This document shows positions 19,803-33,346 of a DNA stretch of 64,000 nucleotides, in pieces. The notes under the pieces were generated by a model. It did no database searches, had not been told where the DNA came from, and saw only the letters and a program-made list of their open reading frames with translations. The translations under genes were made by a program, and so were the position numbers. Each line of letters starts with the position of its first letter. Positions within the stretch are counted from its first letter, which is position 1. Origin of the DNA: Cryobacterium soli (GTDB taxonomy: Bacteria > Actinomycetota > Actinomycetes > Actinomycetales > Microbacteriaceae); contig NZ_CP030033.1 in the NCBI RefSeq assembly GCF_003611035.1, positions 1,612,001-1,676,000 on the forward strand, in the 5' to 3' direction.

Positions 19803-21052
19803 GCGGCCCCGTCGCGCCGGCCCGGCCGGCCGCGCCCGTCTCGAGCACGCCCACAGTGCGCGCCGCGCTGCGTCGATCGGTGTTCTGGGTGGTGGCCGGG
19901 CTCGGCGCACTGCTCGTCGCCGTCATCGCCTTCGTCATCACCGGCGTCGCCGGCACCAGTGGTCCCCCGCTCGCCGCGGACAGCCCGAACCCGGGTGGCG
20001 GCATGGCCGTCGTCGAGGTGCTGCGTCAGCAGGGGGTCACCGTGCTACCGGTCGACACGCTCGACGAGGCCGCCGCGGCCGTCGACGGCGACCCGACGGC
20101 CACCGTGTTCGTCTCCGACGCATCCGGGTATCTCACCGCCGAGCGGCTCACCGAACTGGGCACGCTGGCCCCGCGCACCGTCGTGGCCGACCCCGATTTC
20201 AGGCTCTTGCAGGCGCTGGCACCCGAGGTGGGATTCGGCGGTGTCTCCACCGCGGACGAGCTCACCGCCCAGTGCGCGCTCCCGGCCGCGGAGCGAGCCG
20301 GCACCATCTCCCCCGGCGGCAAGACGCTGGGCTTGCCGCCGGGCAGCATCGGCTACACGGGTTGTTTCCCCGGCGACGGCTCCACGTTCTCGGTCGTCGA
20401 ACGGGTCACGGATGACCGCACTCTCACACTGGTCGCCGACACCTCGGTGTTCGCCAACGATGAGATCGCCACCTTCGGCAACGCCGCGCTGGCCCTCAAC
20501 CTGCTCGGCCAGGACGACACCCTGGTCTGGTATCTCCCGACGCTGGGCGACGTGCCCGTCACGGGCCCGCCGTCGCTCGGCGACCTCACTCCCGGGTGGG
20601 TGACGCCGGTGATGGTGCTCCTGTTCATCGTGGTCCTCACGGCCATGGTGTGGCGGGGCCGCCGTTTCGGTCCCCTCGTGGCCGAAGACCTGTCCGTGGT
20701 GGTGCGTGCCAGCGAGACCATGGAGGGCCGCGCCCGCCTCTACGCCAGGGGCAACGCCAGGTTGCGCGCGATCGACGCGATCCGCATGGGTGCCGTCTCC
20801 CGCCTGGCCCGCGCCGCCGGGGTGCCGCGGACGGCCGCGTTGGACCACGTGGTGCGCACGATTTCCGCGCTCACCGGCCGCGACCCCGTCGGCGTGCATG
20901 CGCTGCTCGTCGGCGACGTGCCGAACACCGACGCCGACCTGATGCGGCTGTCCGATGCCGTCGCCCAGCTCGAGGCCGACGCCTCCCGGGCCGTGCGCCC
21001 GCCCGGATCCGCCCCCGACTCTCCCCCGTCAACCGGAAGAATGGAACCATGA
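19799..21052 (+). CDS. DUF4350 membrane protein
   Basis: A 417-residue protein with a GTG start. One membrane helix lies near 32-54 and a second near 265-285, with a DUF4350 (glutamine-amidotransferase-like) domain between them that begins ADSPNPGGGMAVVEVLRQQGVTVLPVDTLDEA. The cytoplasmic tail after the second helix has RRFGPLVAEDLSVVVRASETMEGRARLYAR, a signature of the Rv3691 type. It overlaps both neighbours by 4 bp. It is likely a membrane partner of the MoxR ATPase encoded next; no catalytic triad is evident to me. Confidence 0.85.
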   Translation: MSGPVAPARPAAPVSSTPTVRAALRRSVFWVVAGLGALLVAVIAFVITGVAGTSGPPLAADSPNPGGGMAVVEVLRQQGVTVLPVDTLDEAAAAVDGDPTATVFVSDASGYLTAERLTELGTLAPRTVVADPDFRLLQALAPEVGFGGVSTADELTAQCALPAAERAGTISPGGKTLGLPPGSIGYTGCFPGDGSTFSVVERVTDDRTLTLVADTSVFANDEIATFGNAALALNLLGQDDTLVWYLPTLGDVPVTGPPSLGDLTPGWVTPVMVLLFIVVLTAMVWRGRRFGPLVAEDLSVVVRASETMEGRARLYARGNARLRAIDAIRMGAVSRLARAAGVPRTAALDHVVRTISALTGRDPVGVHALLVGDVPNTDADLMRLSDAVAQLEADASRAVRPPGSAPDSPPSTGRMEP

Positions 21053-22074
21053 CCAGTCACGCCGCGACATCCGCCGAGACCTCCCCGCCGACCGAGGGCA
21101 CCGCACCAGACGCCGCCACGCCGGTCGAGGATCTGCGCCGGGCCCTGGCCCAGGTGCGCACCGAGGTCGGCAAGGCCGTCGTCGGTCAGGACGGCGCGGT
21201 CACCGGCCTGATCATCGCCCTGCTGGCCCGCGGGCACGTGCTCCTCGAGGGTGTCCCAGGGGTGGCCAAGACGTTGCTGGTGCGCTCGCTCAGCCACGCG
21301 CTGAGCCTGGACACCAGGCGGGTGCAGTTCACCCCCGACCTGATGCCCGGCGACGTCACGGGCTCGCTCATCTACGACGCGAAGGCCGGCGAGTTCGAGT
21401 TCCGCAACGGGCCGGTCTTCACCAACATCCTGCTCGCCGACGAGATCAACCGCACGCCGCCGAAGACGCAGTCCGCGCTGTTGGAGGCCATGGAGGAACG
21501 TCAGGTCAGCGTGGACGGGCTCTCCCTGGCCCTGCCAGAGCCCTTCATCGTCGCGGCGACCATGAACCCGATCGAGTACGAGGGCACCTACACGCTGCCC
21601 GAGGCGCAGCTGGACCGGTTCCTGCTCAAGCTCGTGCTCGACATCCCCGAGCGGGACGTGGAGCTCGAGGTGCTGCGCCGGCACGCGACCGGGTTCAGCC
21701 CGCGCGACCTGACCGCGGCCGGGGTCACCCCGGTGCTCGGCGCGGCCGACCTGGCCGCCGCACAGGCATCCGTCGCCGCCGTCGGCGCCAGCCCGGATGT
21801 GCTCGCCTACATCGTCGACCTGGCCAGGGCCACCCGGCAGAGCCCCTCGGCCAAGCTGGGCGTGAGCCCCCGCGGCACCACAGCCTTGCTCGCCAGCGCC
21901 AAGGCCTGGGCCTGGTTGAGCGGGTACGCGTCGATCACGCCCGACCATGTGCAGGCCATGGTGCTACCGGTCTGGCGGCACCGCATCCAGCTGCGCCCCG
22001 AGGCCGAGTTGGAGGGCATCACCGTCGACGCCATCCTGCACGGTGTGCTGCAGCAGGTCCAGGTTCCGATCTAA
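21049..22074 (+). CDS. MoxR-family AAA+ ATPase
   Basis: The 341-residue ATPase starts at an ATG overlapping the previous stop (ATGA). Walker A is GVPGVAKT (68-75), Walker B LLADEINR (128-135), and sensor/arginine-finger regions follow (YTLPEAQLDRFLLK; GVSPRGTTALLA). MoxR proteins act as chaperones that insert metals or remodel von Willebrand-type (VWA/DUF58) partners. The partner is the next gene, three bases downstream. The mycobacterial counterpart is moxR2 (Rv3692). Confidence 0.93.
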   Translation: MTSHAATSAETSPPTEGTAPDAATPVEDLRRALAQVRTEVGKAVVGQDGAVTGLIIALLARGHVLLEGVPGVAKTLLVRSLSHALSLDTRRVQFTPDLMPGDVTGSLIYDAKAGEFEFRNGPVFTNILLADEINRTPPKTQSALLEAMEERQVSVDGLSLALPEPFIVAATMNPIEYEGTYTLPEAQLDRFLLKLVLDIPERDVELEVLRRHATGFSPRDLTAAGVTPVLGAADLAAAQASVAAVGASPDVLAYIVDLARATRQSPSAKLGVSPRGTTALLASAKAWAWLSGYASITPDHVQAMVLPVWRHRIQLRPEAELEGITVDAILHGVLQQVQVPI

Positions 22075-22077
22075 CCG

Positions 22078-23385
22078 ATGACGCTGACCGGCCGGTTCGT
22101 CCTCCTCGTCGCCCTCGGCGTCGTGCCCATCGTGCTGCTCGGCGACAGCCCGGAGCGGGCCCTGGCGGTCCTGGGCGGCTGGGTGCTGCTCACGGTGGCG
22201 CTCGGCGGCCTCGACCTGGGCCTTGCCGCCTCGCCGCGCCGACTCGCCCTCACCCGAGTGCTTCCGGCCCGGGTGCGCCTGGGCGAGGCGGTGACGAGCG
22301 AGCTGTACCTCACCAACGAGGGTCCCCGCCGGCTGCGCGGAACCGTGCGGGACGCTTGGCAGCCCTCGGCCGGGGCCGGCAACAACCGCACGCCCGTGAC
22401 CCTGCCCGCGGGCGAACGACGCCGGGTCGCGCTCACGCTCCGGCCCTACCGGCGTGGGGAGCGTACGGCCTCGCACGTGACCGTGCGGTCCCAGGGGCCG
22501 CTCGGACTGTGGTCCCGGCAGGCCACGCTGCAGGCGCCCGCTCGCATCCGGGTGCTGCCGCCCTTCCACTCGCGCAAGCACCTGCCCTCGCGCATCGTCC
22601 GGCTCAAGGAGCTCGACGGGCGCACGAGCGTGCTGGTGCGCGGTCAGGGCACCGAATTCGACTCGCTGCGCGAATATGTGCGCGGCGACGATGTGCGCTC
22701 GATCGACTGGCGCGCCACGGCCCGCCGCAATGACGTCGTGGTGCGCACCTGGCGCCCCGAGCGCGACCGGCGCATCGTCATTGTGATCGACACTGGCCGC
22801 ACCTCCTCCGCCCGGGTGGCGGACGAACCACGCCTCGACACGGCGTTCGAAGCGGCGCTGCTGCTGGCGGCACTGGCCTCCCGGGCCGGCGACCGGGTGG
22901 ATTTCCTGGCCTGGGACCGCCGGGTGCGGGCCCGGGTGCAGGGCGCATCCGGTGCCGAGCTGCTCAGCCGCATGGTCGACGGTATGGCGCTGATCGAACC
23001 CGAACTCATCGAGATGGACTGGACGGCGCTGCCCGGTCAGATCCGGGCCATCACGGGCCAGCACGCGCTCGTCGTACTGCTCACCCCGATGGATGCGCCC
23101 GGTGCGTCCACCGGGCTGCTGTCGGTTCTCGGCCAGCTCACCCAGCGGCACACCGTGCTGGTGGCCTCGGTGACCGACCCCGGCGTGGTCGATCTCGTGC
23201 AGAGCCGCGCGACCCGCGAGGAGGTCTACCGCGCGGCATCCGCCGAACGCACCATCCTCGACGGCGCACGCGTCGAGGCCGCCGCGAGGCAGCTGGGCGC
23301 AGATGTCGTGACCGGCTCGCCGGAGCGGCTGCCGCCGGCGCTGGCCGACCGGTACATCGCGCTCAAGGCCGCCGGCCGGCTCTGA
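22078..23385 (+). CDS. DUF58 protein (VWA-like), MoxR partner
   Basis: A 435-residue protein. Two N-terminal membrane helices (about 5-45) precede a beta-rich region. The DUF58 core follows with the signature YVRGDDVRSIDWRATAR (about 199-215), then a VWA-like fold: IVIVIDTGRTSS, with D240 in the DxGxTSS-type metal site in place of a full MIDAS. DUF58 proteins are clients of MoxR-type ATPases. It ends the plus-strand operon and converges on the spoIIM-like gene with a 22-bp gap. Confidence 0.9.
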   Translation: MTLTGRFVLLVALGVVPIVLLGDSPERALAVLGGWVLLTVALGGLDLGLAASPRRLALTRVLPARVRLGEAVTSELYLTNEGPRRLRGTVRDAWQPSAGAGNNRTPVTLPAGERRRVALTLRPYRRGERTASHVTVRSQGPLGLWSRQATLQAPARIRVLPPFHSRKHLPSRIVRLKELDGRTSVLVRGQGTEFDSLREYVRGDDVRSIDWRATARRNDVVVRTWRPERDRRIVIVIDTGRTSSARVADEPRLDTAFEAALLLAALASRAGDRVDFLAWDRRVRARVQGASGAELLSRMVDGMALIEPELIEMDWTALPGQIRAITGQHALVVLLTPMDAPGASTGLLSVLGQLTQRHTVLVASVTDPGVVDLVQSRATREEVYRAASAERTILDGARVEAAARQLGADVVTGSPERLPPALADRYIALKAAGRL

Positions 23386-23407
23386 CCGGCCTGGCTCCGC
23401 CGCGGGC

Positions 23408-24403
23408 TCAGCCGGCGAAGACCCGGGCGCTCCCGGCTTCGAACTCGGCCAGGTCCCCGGTCTCGCCGGCTCGGGTCGCCTTCCCGCCGAGCACGAGCAT
23501 GTAGACGAGGAACGCGAGCAACGCCGCGGCACCGATGCCGATCTTCACCGGCCACGGCCAGGGCGCCGGCGTCACGAAGCCCTCGAGGATGCCCGACACC
23601 AGCAGCACGAAGACCAGGCCGATCGCCACGGTGAACAGGGCGCGGGCGTCCTCGGCCAAGGCCTGCCCACGCGTGCGTGCGCCCGGGGCGATCCACGCCC
23701 AGAAGATCCGCAGCCCGGCCGCCGCCGCCACGAAAATCGCGGTGAGCTCCAGCAGACCGTGCGGGGCGATGTACAGGAAGAAGGTGTCCGCCTGGTCATA
23801 CGAGAACATCACGGCCGCGGTGACGCCGAGATTCTGGGCGTTCTGCAGCACGATGTACGGAACGTACACGCCCAGGATGCCGAAGGCCACACACTGCGCG
23901 GCGATCCAAGCGTTGTTGGTCCACACCCGCCCGGCGAACGAGGCCGCCGGATTCTCGGAGTAGTACGACACGAAACTCTGGTTGGCCAGCTGCTCGAGCT
24001 CGGCGGGCGAGCCGAAGTTGGCCAGCACCGCCGGGTTGTTCAACGCCCAGACGGCGTAGAGCGTGGCGACCAGCACGGTCACCACCGCGACCGCCAGGGT
24101 CAGCCAGCGCAGGCGGTACAGCGCGGCGGGCAACTGCACGAGGAAGAACCGCGGAAGCTGGGACAGCACGTTCGTCCCAGCGCCGGTGAACCGCAAGCGG
24201 GCCCGGGACAGGATCACCGACAAGCGGTCGCCCTGCAACGTCGAACCCGCCGAGGTCTTGATCACGGACAGTTGGGTGGCCCCGGCCTGGTAACCCTGGA
24301 TCAGGTCGTCGGACTGGGCACCGCTGAGAGTCCGCCGGCGGCCAAGGGCGGCCAGGCGGTCCCACTCGGCGCGGTGCGCCGCTGAATACGCGTCGAGATC
24401 CAT
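23408..24403 (-). CDS. SpoIIM-like membrane protein (DUF95)
   Basis: The 331-residue product starts at the ATG before DLDAYSAAHRAEWDRL. A TTG nine bases upstream (24412) is possible but less likely. An N-terminal cytoplasmic helical region (about 1-95, with the GAQSDDLIQGYQAGATQLS motif) is followed by at least five membrane helices and the DUF95 phrases LLELTAIFVAAAAGLRI and YIAPHG. It counterparts Rv3694c. In sporulating Firmicutes SpoIIM helps remodel peptidoglycan; in actinobacteria the role is unknown, but it consistently travels with moxR2/DUF58 and RDD genes. Its start is only 17 bp from the divergent RDD gene. Confidence 0.85.
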   Translation of the reverse strand: MDLDAYSAAHRAEWDRLAALGRRRTLSGAQSDDLIQGYQAGATQLSVIKTSAGSTLQGDRLSVILSRARLRFTGAGTNVLSQLPRFFLVQLPAALYRLRWLTLAVAVVTVLVATLYAVWALNNPAVLANFGSPAELEQLANQSFVSYYSENPAASFAGRVWTNNAWIAAQCVAFGILGVYVPYIVLQNAQNLGVTAAVMFSYDQADTFFLYIAPHGLLELTAIFVAAAAGLRIFWAWIAPGARTRGQALAEDARALFTVAIGLVFVLLVSGILEGFVTPAPWPWPVKIGIGAAALLAFLVYMLVLGGKATRAGETGDLAEFEAGSARVFAG

Positions 24404-24420
24404 CTGGTTCAATAGTAGAC
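24404..24420. promoter_or_regulatory. 17-bp divergent gap with a shared -10-like element
   Basis: The whole space between two divergent start codons is 17 bp. On the minus strand TACTAT (24417-24412) ends eight bases before the spoIIM ATG, the spacing of a leaderless promoter. The plus strand has the partly symmetric AATAGTAG before the RDD ATG. Both promoters must overlap the neighbour's coding sequence. Confidence 0.4.
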
Positions 24421-25275
24421 ATGGCGGAGCCCTGGAAAGCAGCCGATCATGGTGAAGATTCCCTGATCGAGCATGAGCTGGTGACCGGGGAAGCCGTTGC
24501 CCTGGACGTTCGCCCGGCTAGCGTCTTCCTGCGCGGGGCCGGCACCATGATCGATTGGGTGGCCTACGTGGGGCTGTTCCTGCTCATGGCGCTGGTCGTG
24601 TCCGTGGTCTTCGGCGACGGCATCGACGAGGCCCTCGCGCAGGCGCTGGCCATCTCCGGCCTGGTCTTCTCGTTGTTGATCGTGCCGATGCTCGTGGAGA
24701 CGGTGTCGCACGGCCGGTCCCTCGGCCGGTGGGCAATCGGGGCGCGGATTGTGCGCGACGACGGCGGGGCCACCGGCCTGCGGCACTCGTTCATCCGCGC
24801 ACTCATGGGCGTCATCGAGATCTTCCTCACCTTCGGCGGCCTCGCGGTCACCTGCGCCCTGCTCAACTCCCGGTCCAAGCGGCTCGGCGACCTCCTCGCC
24901 GGAACCTACAGCCAGCATGAACGGGTACCGCGGATCAGCGAGCCCACCTTCGTGCTGCCGCCCGTGCTGGAGTCCTGGGCGGCTACGGTGGACGTCGCGC
25001 GCCTACCCGACCGGCTCTCCCGCCGCGTTGCTCAGTTCCTCCGCCAGTCCCACCAGCTCTCCCCCGCCACCCGGGTACGTCTGGCCCAGAGCCTGGCCGA
25101 CGAGGTCGCGCCATTCGTGTCGCCCCTGCCGCCAGTGCCGCCGGAATACCTGCTCATCGGGGTGGCCGAGGTGCGCCGCAACCGCGAGTACGCCGGCCAC
25201 CTGCTCGAGCGCGCCCGCCTCGAGACCCTGGCCCCGGTGCTCACCGGTCTCCCCCACGACTTCCCCAACCGCTGA
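24421..25275 (+). CDS. RDD-family membrane protein
   Basis: A 284-residue protein. The RDD domain starts at VALDVRPASVFLRGAGTMIDWVAYVGLFL (about 21-50), includes the second and third membrane helices (about 70-95, 125-145), and ends KRLGDLLAGTYSQHERVP, a typical RDD closing block. The C-terminal 110 residues are soluble and helical, with alternating R/Q. It counterparts Rv3695. It is divergent from the SpoIIM-like gene and probably co-regulated with it. No ligand can be inferred. Confidence 0.9.
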   Translation: MAEPWKAADHGEDSLIEHELVTGEAVALDVRPASVFLRGAGTMIDWVAYVGLFLLMALVVSVVFGDGIDEALAQALAISGLVFSLLIVPMLVETVSHGRSLGRWAIGARIVRDDGGATGLRHSFIRALMGVIEIFLTFGGLAVTCALLNSRSKRLGDLLAGTYSQHERVPRISEPTFVLPPVLESWAATVDVARLPDRLSRRVAQFLRQSHQLSPATRVRLAQSLADEVAPFVSPLPPVPPEYLLIGVAEVRRNREYAGHLLERARLETLAPVLTGLPHDFPNR

Positions 25276-25404
25276 CCCCGCGGTGCTCGCTGGCACCTCC
25301 CGCGACCTGTGAGTGAAGCTTCACAATCGCGCCCGTTCCGGTGCTCGCCTCACGGTTCGCGGATGCTGGCCGGTCCCGCACGCGCGCTCATCCCGGACGC
25401 CTGC

Positions 25405-25555
25405 GACACGCATCCGATCGCTGGTCGAGCCCGTCGAGACCCGGCGACCAACCCTGTGGACATACCCACCTCGTCGGTCGAGCCTGTCGAGACCTGGTGA
25501 CCCGCCCTGCGGTTCGTGCCCGCCTTGGTGCTCGAGCGTGTCGAGGCCTTGGGCT
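25405..25555. repeat. Cluster of GTCGAG..CTCGAC-type dispersed repeats
   Basis: At least three related units of about 20 bp with core GGTCGAGCCxGTCGAGACC appear within 150 bp downstream of the RDD gene. The same core, inverted, recurs at 32362-32480 and 33347-33390. The rest of the 345-bp interval from 25276 to 25620 holds no gene that I can support, only these repeats and the rrn terminator. Confidence 0.75.
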
Positions 25556-25572
25556 GGGTGGGGGTTAAACGC

Positions 25573-25604
25573 AAAATGGCCACCCCGTGTGGGGTGGCCA
25601 TTTT
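25573..25604 (-). terminator. rRNA operon terminator (bidirectional hairpin)
   Basis: A 14-bp perfect stem (25573-25586 with 25591-25604) and a four-base loop end in T4 on either strand. It lies about 18 bp past the 5S gene on the minus strand. In the plus direction it would also end transcripts coming from the RDD gene. Confidence 0.9.
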
Positions 25605-25621
25605 GTGTGTTTCTAAGTTAA

Positions 25622-25740
25622 GTCCGGCGGTGTCCTACTCTCCCACAGGGTCCCCCCTGCAGTACCATCGGCGCAAAGAGTCTTAGCTTCCGGGTTCGGA
25701 ATGTGACCGGGCGTTTCCCTCTTGCTATAGCCGCCGAAAC
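25622..25740 (-). rRNA. rrf: 5S ribosomal RNA
   Basis: About 119 nt. On the minus strand it begins GTTTCGGCGGCTATAGC and ends in the complementary CCGCCGGACT, with the central CGAACCCGGAAGCTAAG of loop B/C. It is the last gene of the rrn operon. Ends are estimated to within a few bases. Confidence 0.95.
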
Positions 25741-25806
25741 ATCTTTCGATGAATCGAATCTATATTTTTAGTTATAGAGCCCCCGCTAAGGGGCGTTTGT
25801 TCTCGA

Positions 25807-25840
25807 CCGTACATCGAGAACCACATAGTGGACGCATAGC
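25807..25840 (-). other. 3' half of the 23S precursor processing stalk
   Basis: The 23S-5S spacer RNA here is complementary over about 30 bases, with a few G-U pairs and mismatches, to the spacer just 5' of the 23S gene (29115-29149). These would fold into the long stem cut by RNase III around the 23S precursor. Confidence 0.75.
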
Positions 25841-25865
25841 AGCTTATTCAAACTGAGTGTTATCA

Positions 25866-30975
<5,110 letters not shown>

Positions 30976-31185
30976 TGTTTAATAGCCGCACCACGCAAGC
31001 GCGATGGGCACATCTAGTGCTGAAAGCCACCGGAATAGGCGAACAATCAGCAAGTTTGAAACTGACAGAACAAATCATTACTGACTTGCTTTGTTGTTTA
31101 AATGTTTTCCAAAGGAATCTCTTCCGCGGTACTCCCTAGAAAGGAGCCCTACGACCGAGGTTTTTGGCATTTGACATTGTGCACG

Positions 31186-31203
31186 CTGTTGAGTTCTCAA
31201 GGA
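31186..31203 (-). promoter_or_regulatory. rrn leader boxA-like antitermination element / 16S stalk
   Basis: The leader RNA reads CCTTGAGAACTCAACAG, which resembles the actinobacterial rrn boxA/NusB-binding element. It overlaps the stretch CAACAGCGTGCA that can pair with the spacer 3' of 16S (29263-29274). Confidence 0.6.
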
Positions 31204-31257
31204 TCGGACGCACCCGACTTCAGGCCTGAAAGGCTGTCGCTCCGGGGCAACTTTACG

Positions 31258-31286
31258 ATCTTAGCGTCCGCGCTGATCCGTGTCAA
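31258..31286 (-). promoter_or_regulatory. rRNA operon promoter
   Basis: On the minus strand TTGACA (31286-31281) is followed after exactly 17 bp by TAAGAT (31263-31258). The start would be about 275 nt before 16S. Bases 31264-31599 hold no gene that I can support; further upstream promoters may exist but none is as clear. Confidence 0.8.
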
Positions 31287-31599
31287 ATCAACTGAACGGC
31301 GTGTCCCGGGCAAACTAGTGCCTTAGAACGCTTCGTTCGATCAATTTGAGTGATCGTGCGAGGAGCTGGTTTCCGACCACAGCAACAGAAAACGTCTATG
31401 ACGAGTTGTGTACTGAAGGTGGGAGGTGGTCCCGCTTGAGGCCGGAAGCTCTGCGGCTTTTCCGAACCTGTGGGGTGACGAGAGATGACATTACGGGGAT
31501 TCGGGAGGCGGGGCAAATCACCCCAAACTCCCGGGCGTGTCACGCATGTCCGGCGCCCCCGAGCAGGCCGGAACCGGGGTGCCCACCGGGTGCCGCGAG

Positions 31600-31842
31600 C
31601 TAGTGCGGAGTGACCGGGCGGTCCTGCGCGACGACCCCCTCGTCCGTGAGGCGATGTCGGATCATCTGCCACCCCTGCGGCGGAGTGGTGAGGCGGGCAT
31701 GCCTGTCACAGAGGTCGTAACTATGCGGCTCGTGCGTTCCGGCAAGAGGCCCGAGCACCGCCATCGAGTCGGCGTAGGAGAAGGTGAGGGTCGCCACGGC
31801 CTCATCACTACAAGAGATACGGGAGCACGCTCTGGCTGACAT
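31600..31842 (-). CDS. DUF3499 protein
   Basis: An 80-residue protein with R-x-CSRISCSDEAVATLTFSYADSMAVLGPLAG at the start, then EPHSYDLCDRHARLTTPPQGWQMIRH. Paired Cys (in CSRISC) plus DLCDRH look like a small metal-binding site. This is the DUF3499 family (Rv3258c type), unknown in function. In mycobacteria and many actinobacteria it sits between a phosphomannomutase gene and a divergent zincin-like gene. Here the divergent partner is kept but the downstream side is occupied by the rrn operon. It is 44 bp from the divergent gene. Confidence 0.88.
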   Translation of the reverse strand: MSARACSRISCSDEAVATLTFSYADSMAVLGPLAGTHEPHSYDLCDRHARLTTPPQGWQMIRHRLTDEGVVAQDRPVTPH

Positions 31843-31886
31843 GGTGATTCAGGATACCGCCGATGGCCCGGAAGTAGACTGGGGAC

Positions 31887-32333
31887 ATGTCTCGTTCACG
31901 CCGCACAACCGTGCAGACTCCGACCCAGCGCGGTCGGGGGCGGGACCGTCACGGGCGCGGCATCCGCAGTTCTGCGACCGGGCCGTTTCTCCCGCCGCTA
32001 CGGACGCGCATCGATACGTTCGACATGACGATCGCGTCAACCGTGGACTATCTACGGATGGTCTGGCCGGCGGAACTGTCGGATGTGACCTTCGAGGTTG
32101 CGCCCGGCCCCGTCGCCGTGATCGAGGGTGTCGGAGTGGAACGGTATGCGGTCGACGCACGCGCACGCCGCATCACGTTCTATCGGCTGCCCATTCAACG
32201 ATTGAGCCGGTTGCACCGCAATGACGAGTTCCATCAGCGGATGGTCATCGAGAGCTGCGTGTTCCGCGGAGTGGCCGAGTTGCTCGGTAAGGACCCCTGG
32301 GACTTGGCGCCGGACCGCTTCCGTCGCTACTAG
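31887..32333 (+). CDS. Zincin-like (metallopeptidase-family) protein with degenerate active site
   Basis: A 148-residue protein. The N-terminus is basic and disordered (RRTTVQTPTQRGRGRDRHGRGIR). The core (about 38-145) has the layout of the Rv3259-type zincin family: VEFAVE-like strand VTFEVAPGP, YRLPIQR, then HRNDEFHQRMVIESCVFRGVAELLGKDPWDLAP. The HExxH zinc motif of true zincins is absent: only an isolated His and Glu remain (H-Q-R-M-V-I-E). So it is probably not a protease in the usual sense; related actinobacterial proteins share this loss. Divergent from DUF3499, as in mycobacteria. Confidence 0.8.
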   Translation: MSRSRRTTVQTPTQRGRGRDRHGRGIRSSATGPFLPPLRTRIDTFDMTIASTVDYLRMVWPAELSDVTFEVAPGPVAVIEGVGVERYAVDARARRITFYRLPIQRLSRLHRNDEFHQRMVIESCVFRGVAELLGKDPWDLAPDRFRRY

Positions 32334-32361
32334 ACCAAGGCTCTCCCCCGCACCTATAGAA

Positions 32362-32480
32362 GTCTTGACAGGCTCGACCAGCGTTGGGGCGCCACACACG
32401 CGCACGTCACCGGGTCTTGACAAGCTCGACCAGCGTTGGGGCGCGACACACACGCACGTCACGGGGTCTCGACGAGCGAT
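32362..32480. repeat. 52-bp tandem repeats, two full copies plus part of a third
   Basis: Copies at 32362-32413 and 32414-32465 begin GTCTTGACAxGCTCGACCAG and continue GCGTTGGGGCG to ACGTCACxGGG; a third begins at 32466. They belong to the same family as the elements at 25.4 kb and 33.35 kb. Confidence 0.9.
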
Positions 32481-32585
32481 CGCGGAAAAGTTTTTCAGAT
32501 CGACCAAACCCTTTCTGTCAGGGGGCCGAACCACCTGCATACCAAGCAACACCCCGCAGGAACCCCCACAGCAAAGGAACACATC

Positions 32586-33272
32586 ATGCGCAGCTTCACC
32601 AAGACCGCACTCGGACTGACCACCGCCGGCCTCCTCGTCGCCGGCCTCGCAGCCTGCTCCATGGACGAAGGCACGGCCTCGACGTCCTCCTCCAGCTCCT
32701 CCTCGAGCAGCAGCTCCGCCGAAGCCACCCCCACCCCGGTCGCCTCGATCCCCGCCCTCACCGGCGTCGACACCGCCGTCCTCCTGGACGCCGACTTCGC
32801 CGCAGCGCTCACCAGCCTCGGCCTGACGCCCGGCACCGTCGGCACCGCCACCCTCGAAGAAGGCAGCCTGCACTTCCCCATCACCGGCGGAAACGTGGAC
32901 TACTACGACCCGGCCGAAGACTACCGCCCCTACGTCCAGGGCAACATCGAGCACGAAGGAAGCGGCTTCTCCCTCACCGCCGGCGACACCGTCGTCGAAC
33001 TGACCAACTTCACCATCGACCCCGGCACCTCAGAACTCTTCGGAGACGTCACCGCCAACGGCGAATCCGCCGCCACCCAGGTCAAGCTCTTCGACCTCTA
33101 CGGCGGAACCCTCAAGCCCCTCCAGATGGACGGCGACAACGCCATCCTCACCGGCACCACCGTGCACATCTCCGCCGACGCCGCCGGCCTGCTGAACACC
33201 ACCTTCGGCACCGACGCCATCGCCGACCAACTCCTCGTCGGCATCGCCACCATCACCGTCAACACCAAGTAA
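32586..33272 (+). CDS. Secreted lipoprotein of unknown function
   Basis: A 228-residue lipoprotein. The signal peptide ends in the lipobox GLAAC (Cys24), followed by a Ser-rich linker (a run of 12 or more Ser). A beta-rich C-terminal domain then contains repeated acidic/aromatic phrases (NVDYYDPAEDYRPYVQGNIEHEGSGFSL; VELTNFTIDPGTSELFGDV), similar in feel to HtaA-type or other beta-sandwich surface domains. The start is the ATG just after AAAGGAACACATC, the first plausible Shine-Dalgarno. Codon use is strongly biased to C-ending codons. It is bracketed by direct repeats of the same dispersed family and followed by a strong terminator. No family can be assigned. Confidence 0.8.
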   Translation: MRSFTKTALGLTTAGLLVAGLAACSMDEGTASTSSSSSSSSSSSAEATPTPVASIPALTGVDTAVLLDADFAAALTSLGLTPGTVGTATLEEGSLHFPITGGNVDYYDPAEDYRPYVQGNIEHEGSGFSLTAGDTVVELTNFTIDPGTSELFGDVTANGESAATQVKLFDLYGGTLKPLQMDGDNAILTGTTVHISADAAGLLNTTFGTDAIADQLLVGIATITVNTK

Positions 33273-33296
33273 CACCCGCACTACCCCGCAACACAC

Positions 33297-33328
33297 AAGA
33301 ACGGCCGAGCCAACGCTCGGCCGTTCTT
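33297..33328 (+). terminator. Intrinsic terminator of the lipoprotein gene
   Basis: A 14-bp perfect stem (33297-33310 with 33315-33328) with loop CAAC, starting 24 bp after the stop; the 3' arm ends TTCTT. Only a short T-tract, but the stem is very strong. Confidence 0.85.
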
Positions 33329-33346
33329 CTGCGTCACAACACGACC

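Noticed and set aside
32362..32480. CRISPR array or insertion sequence
   Set aside because: Adjacent tandem units without unique spacers; no transposase gene or terminal inverted repeats.
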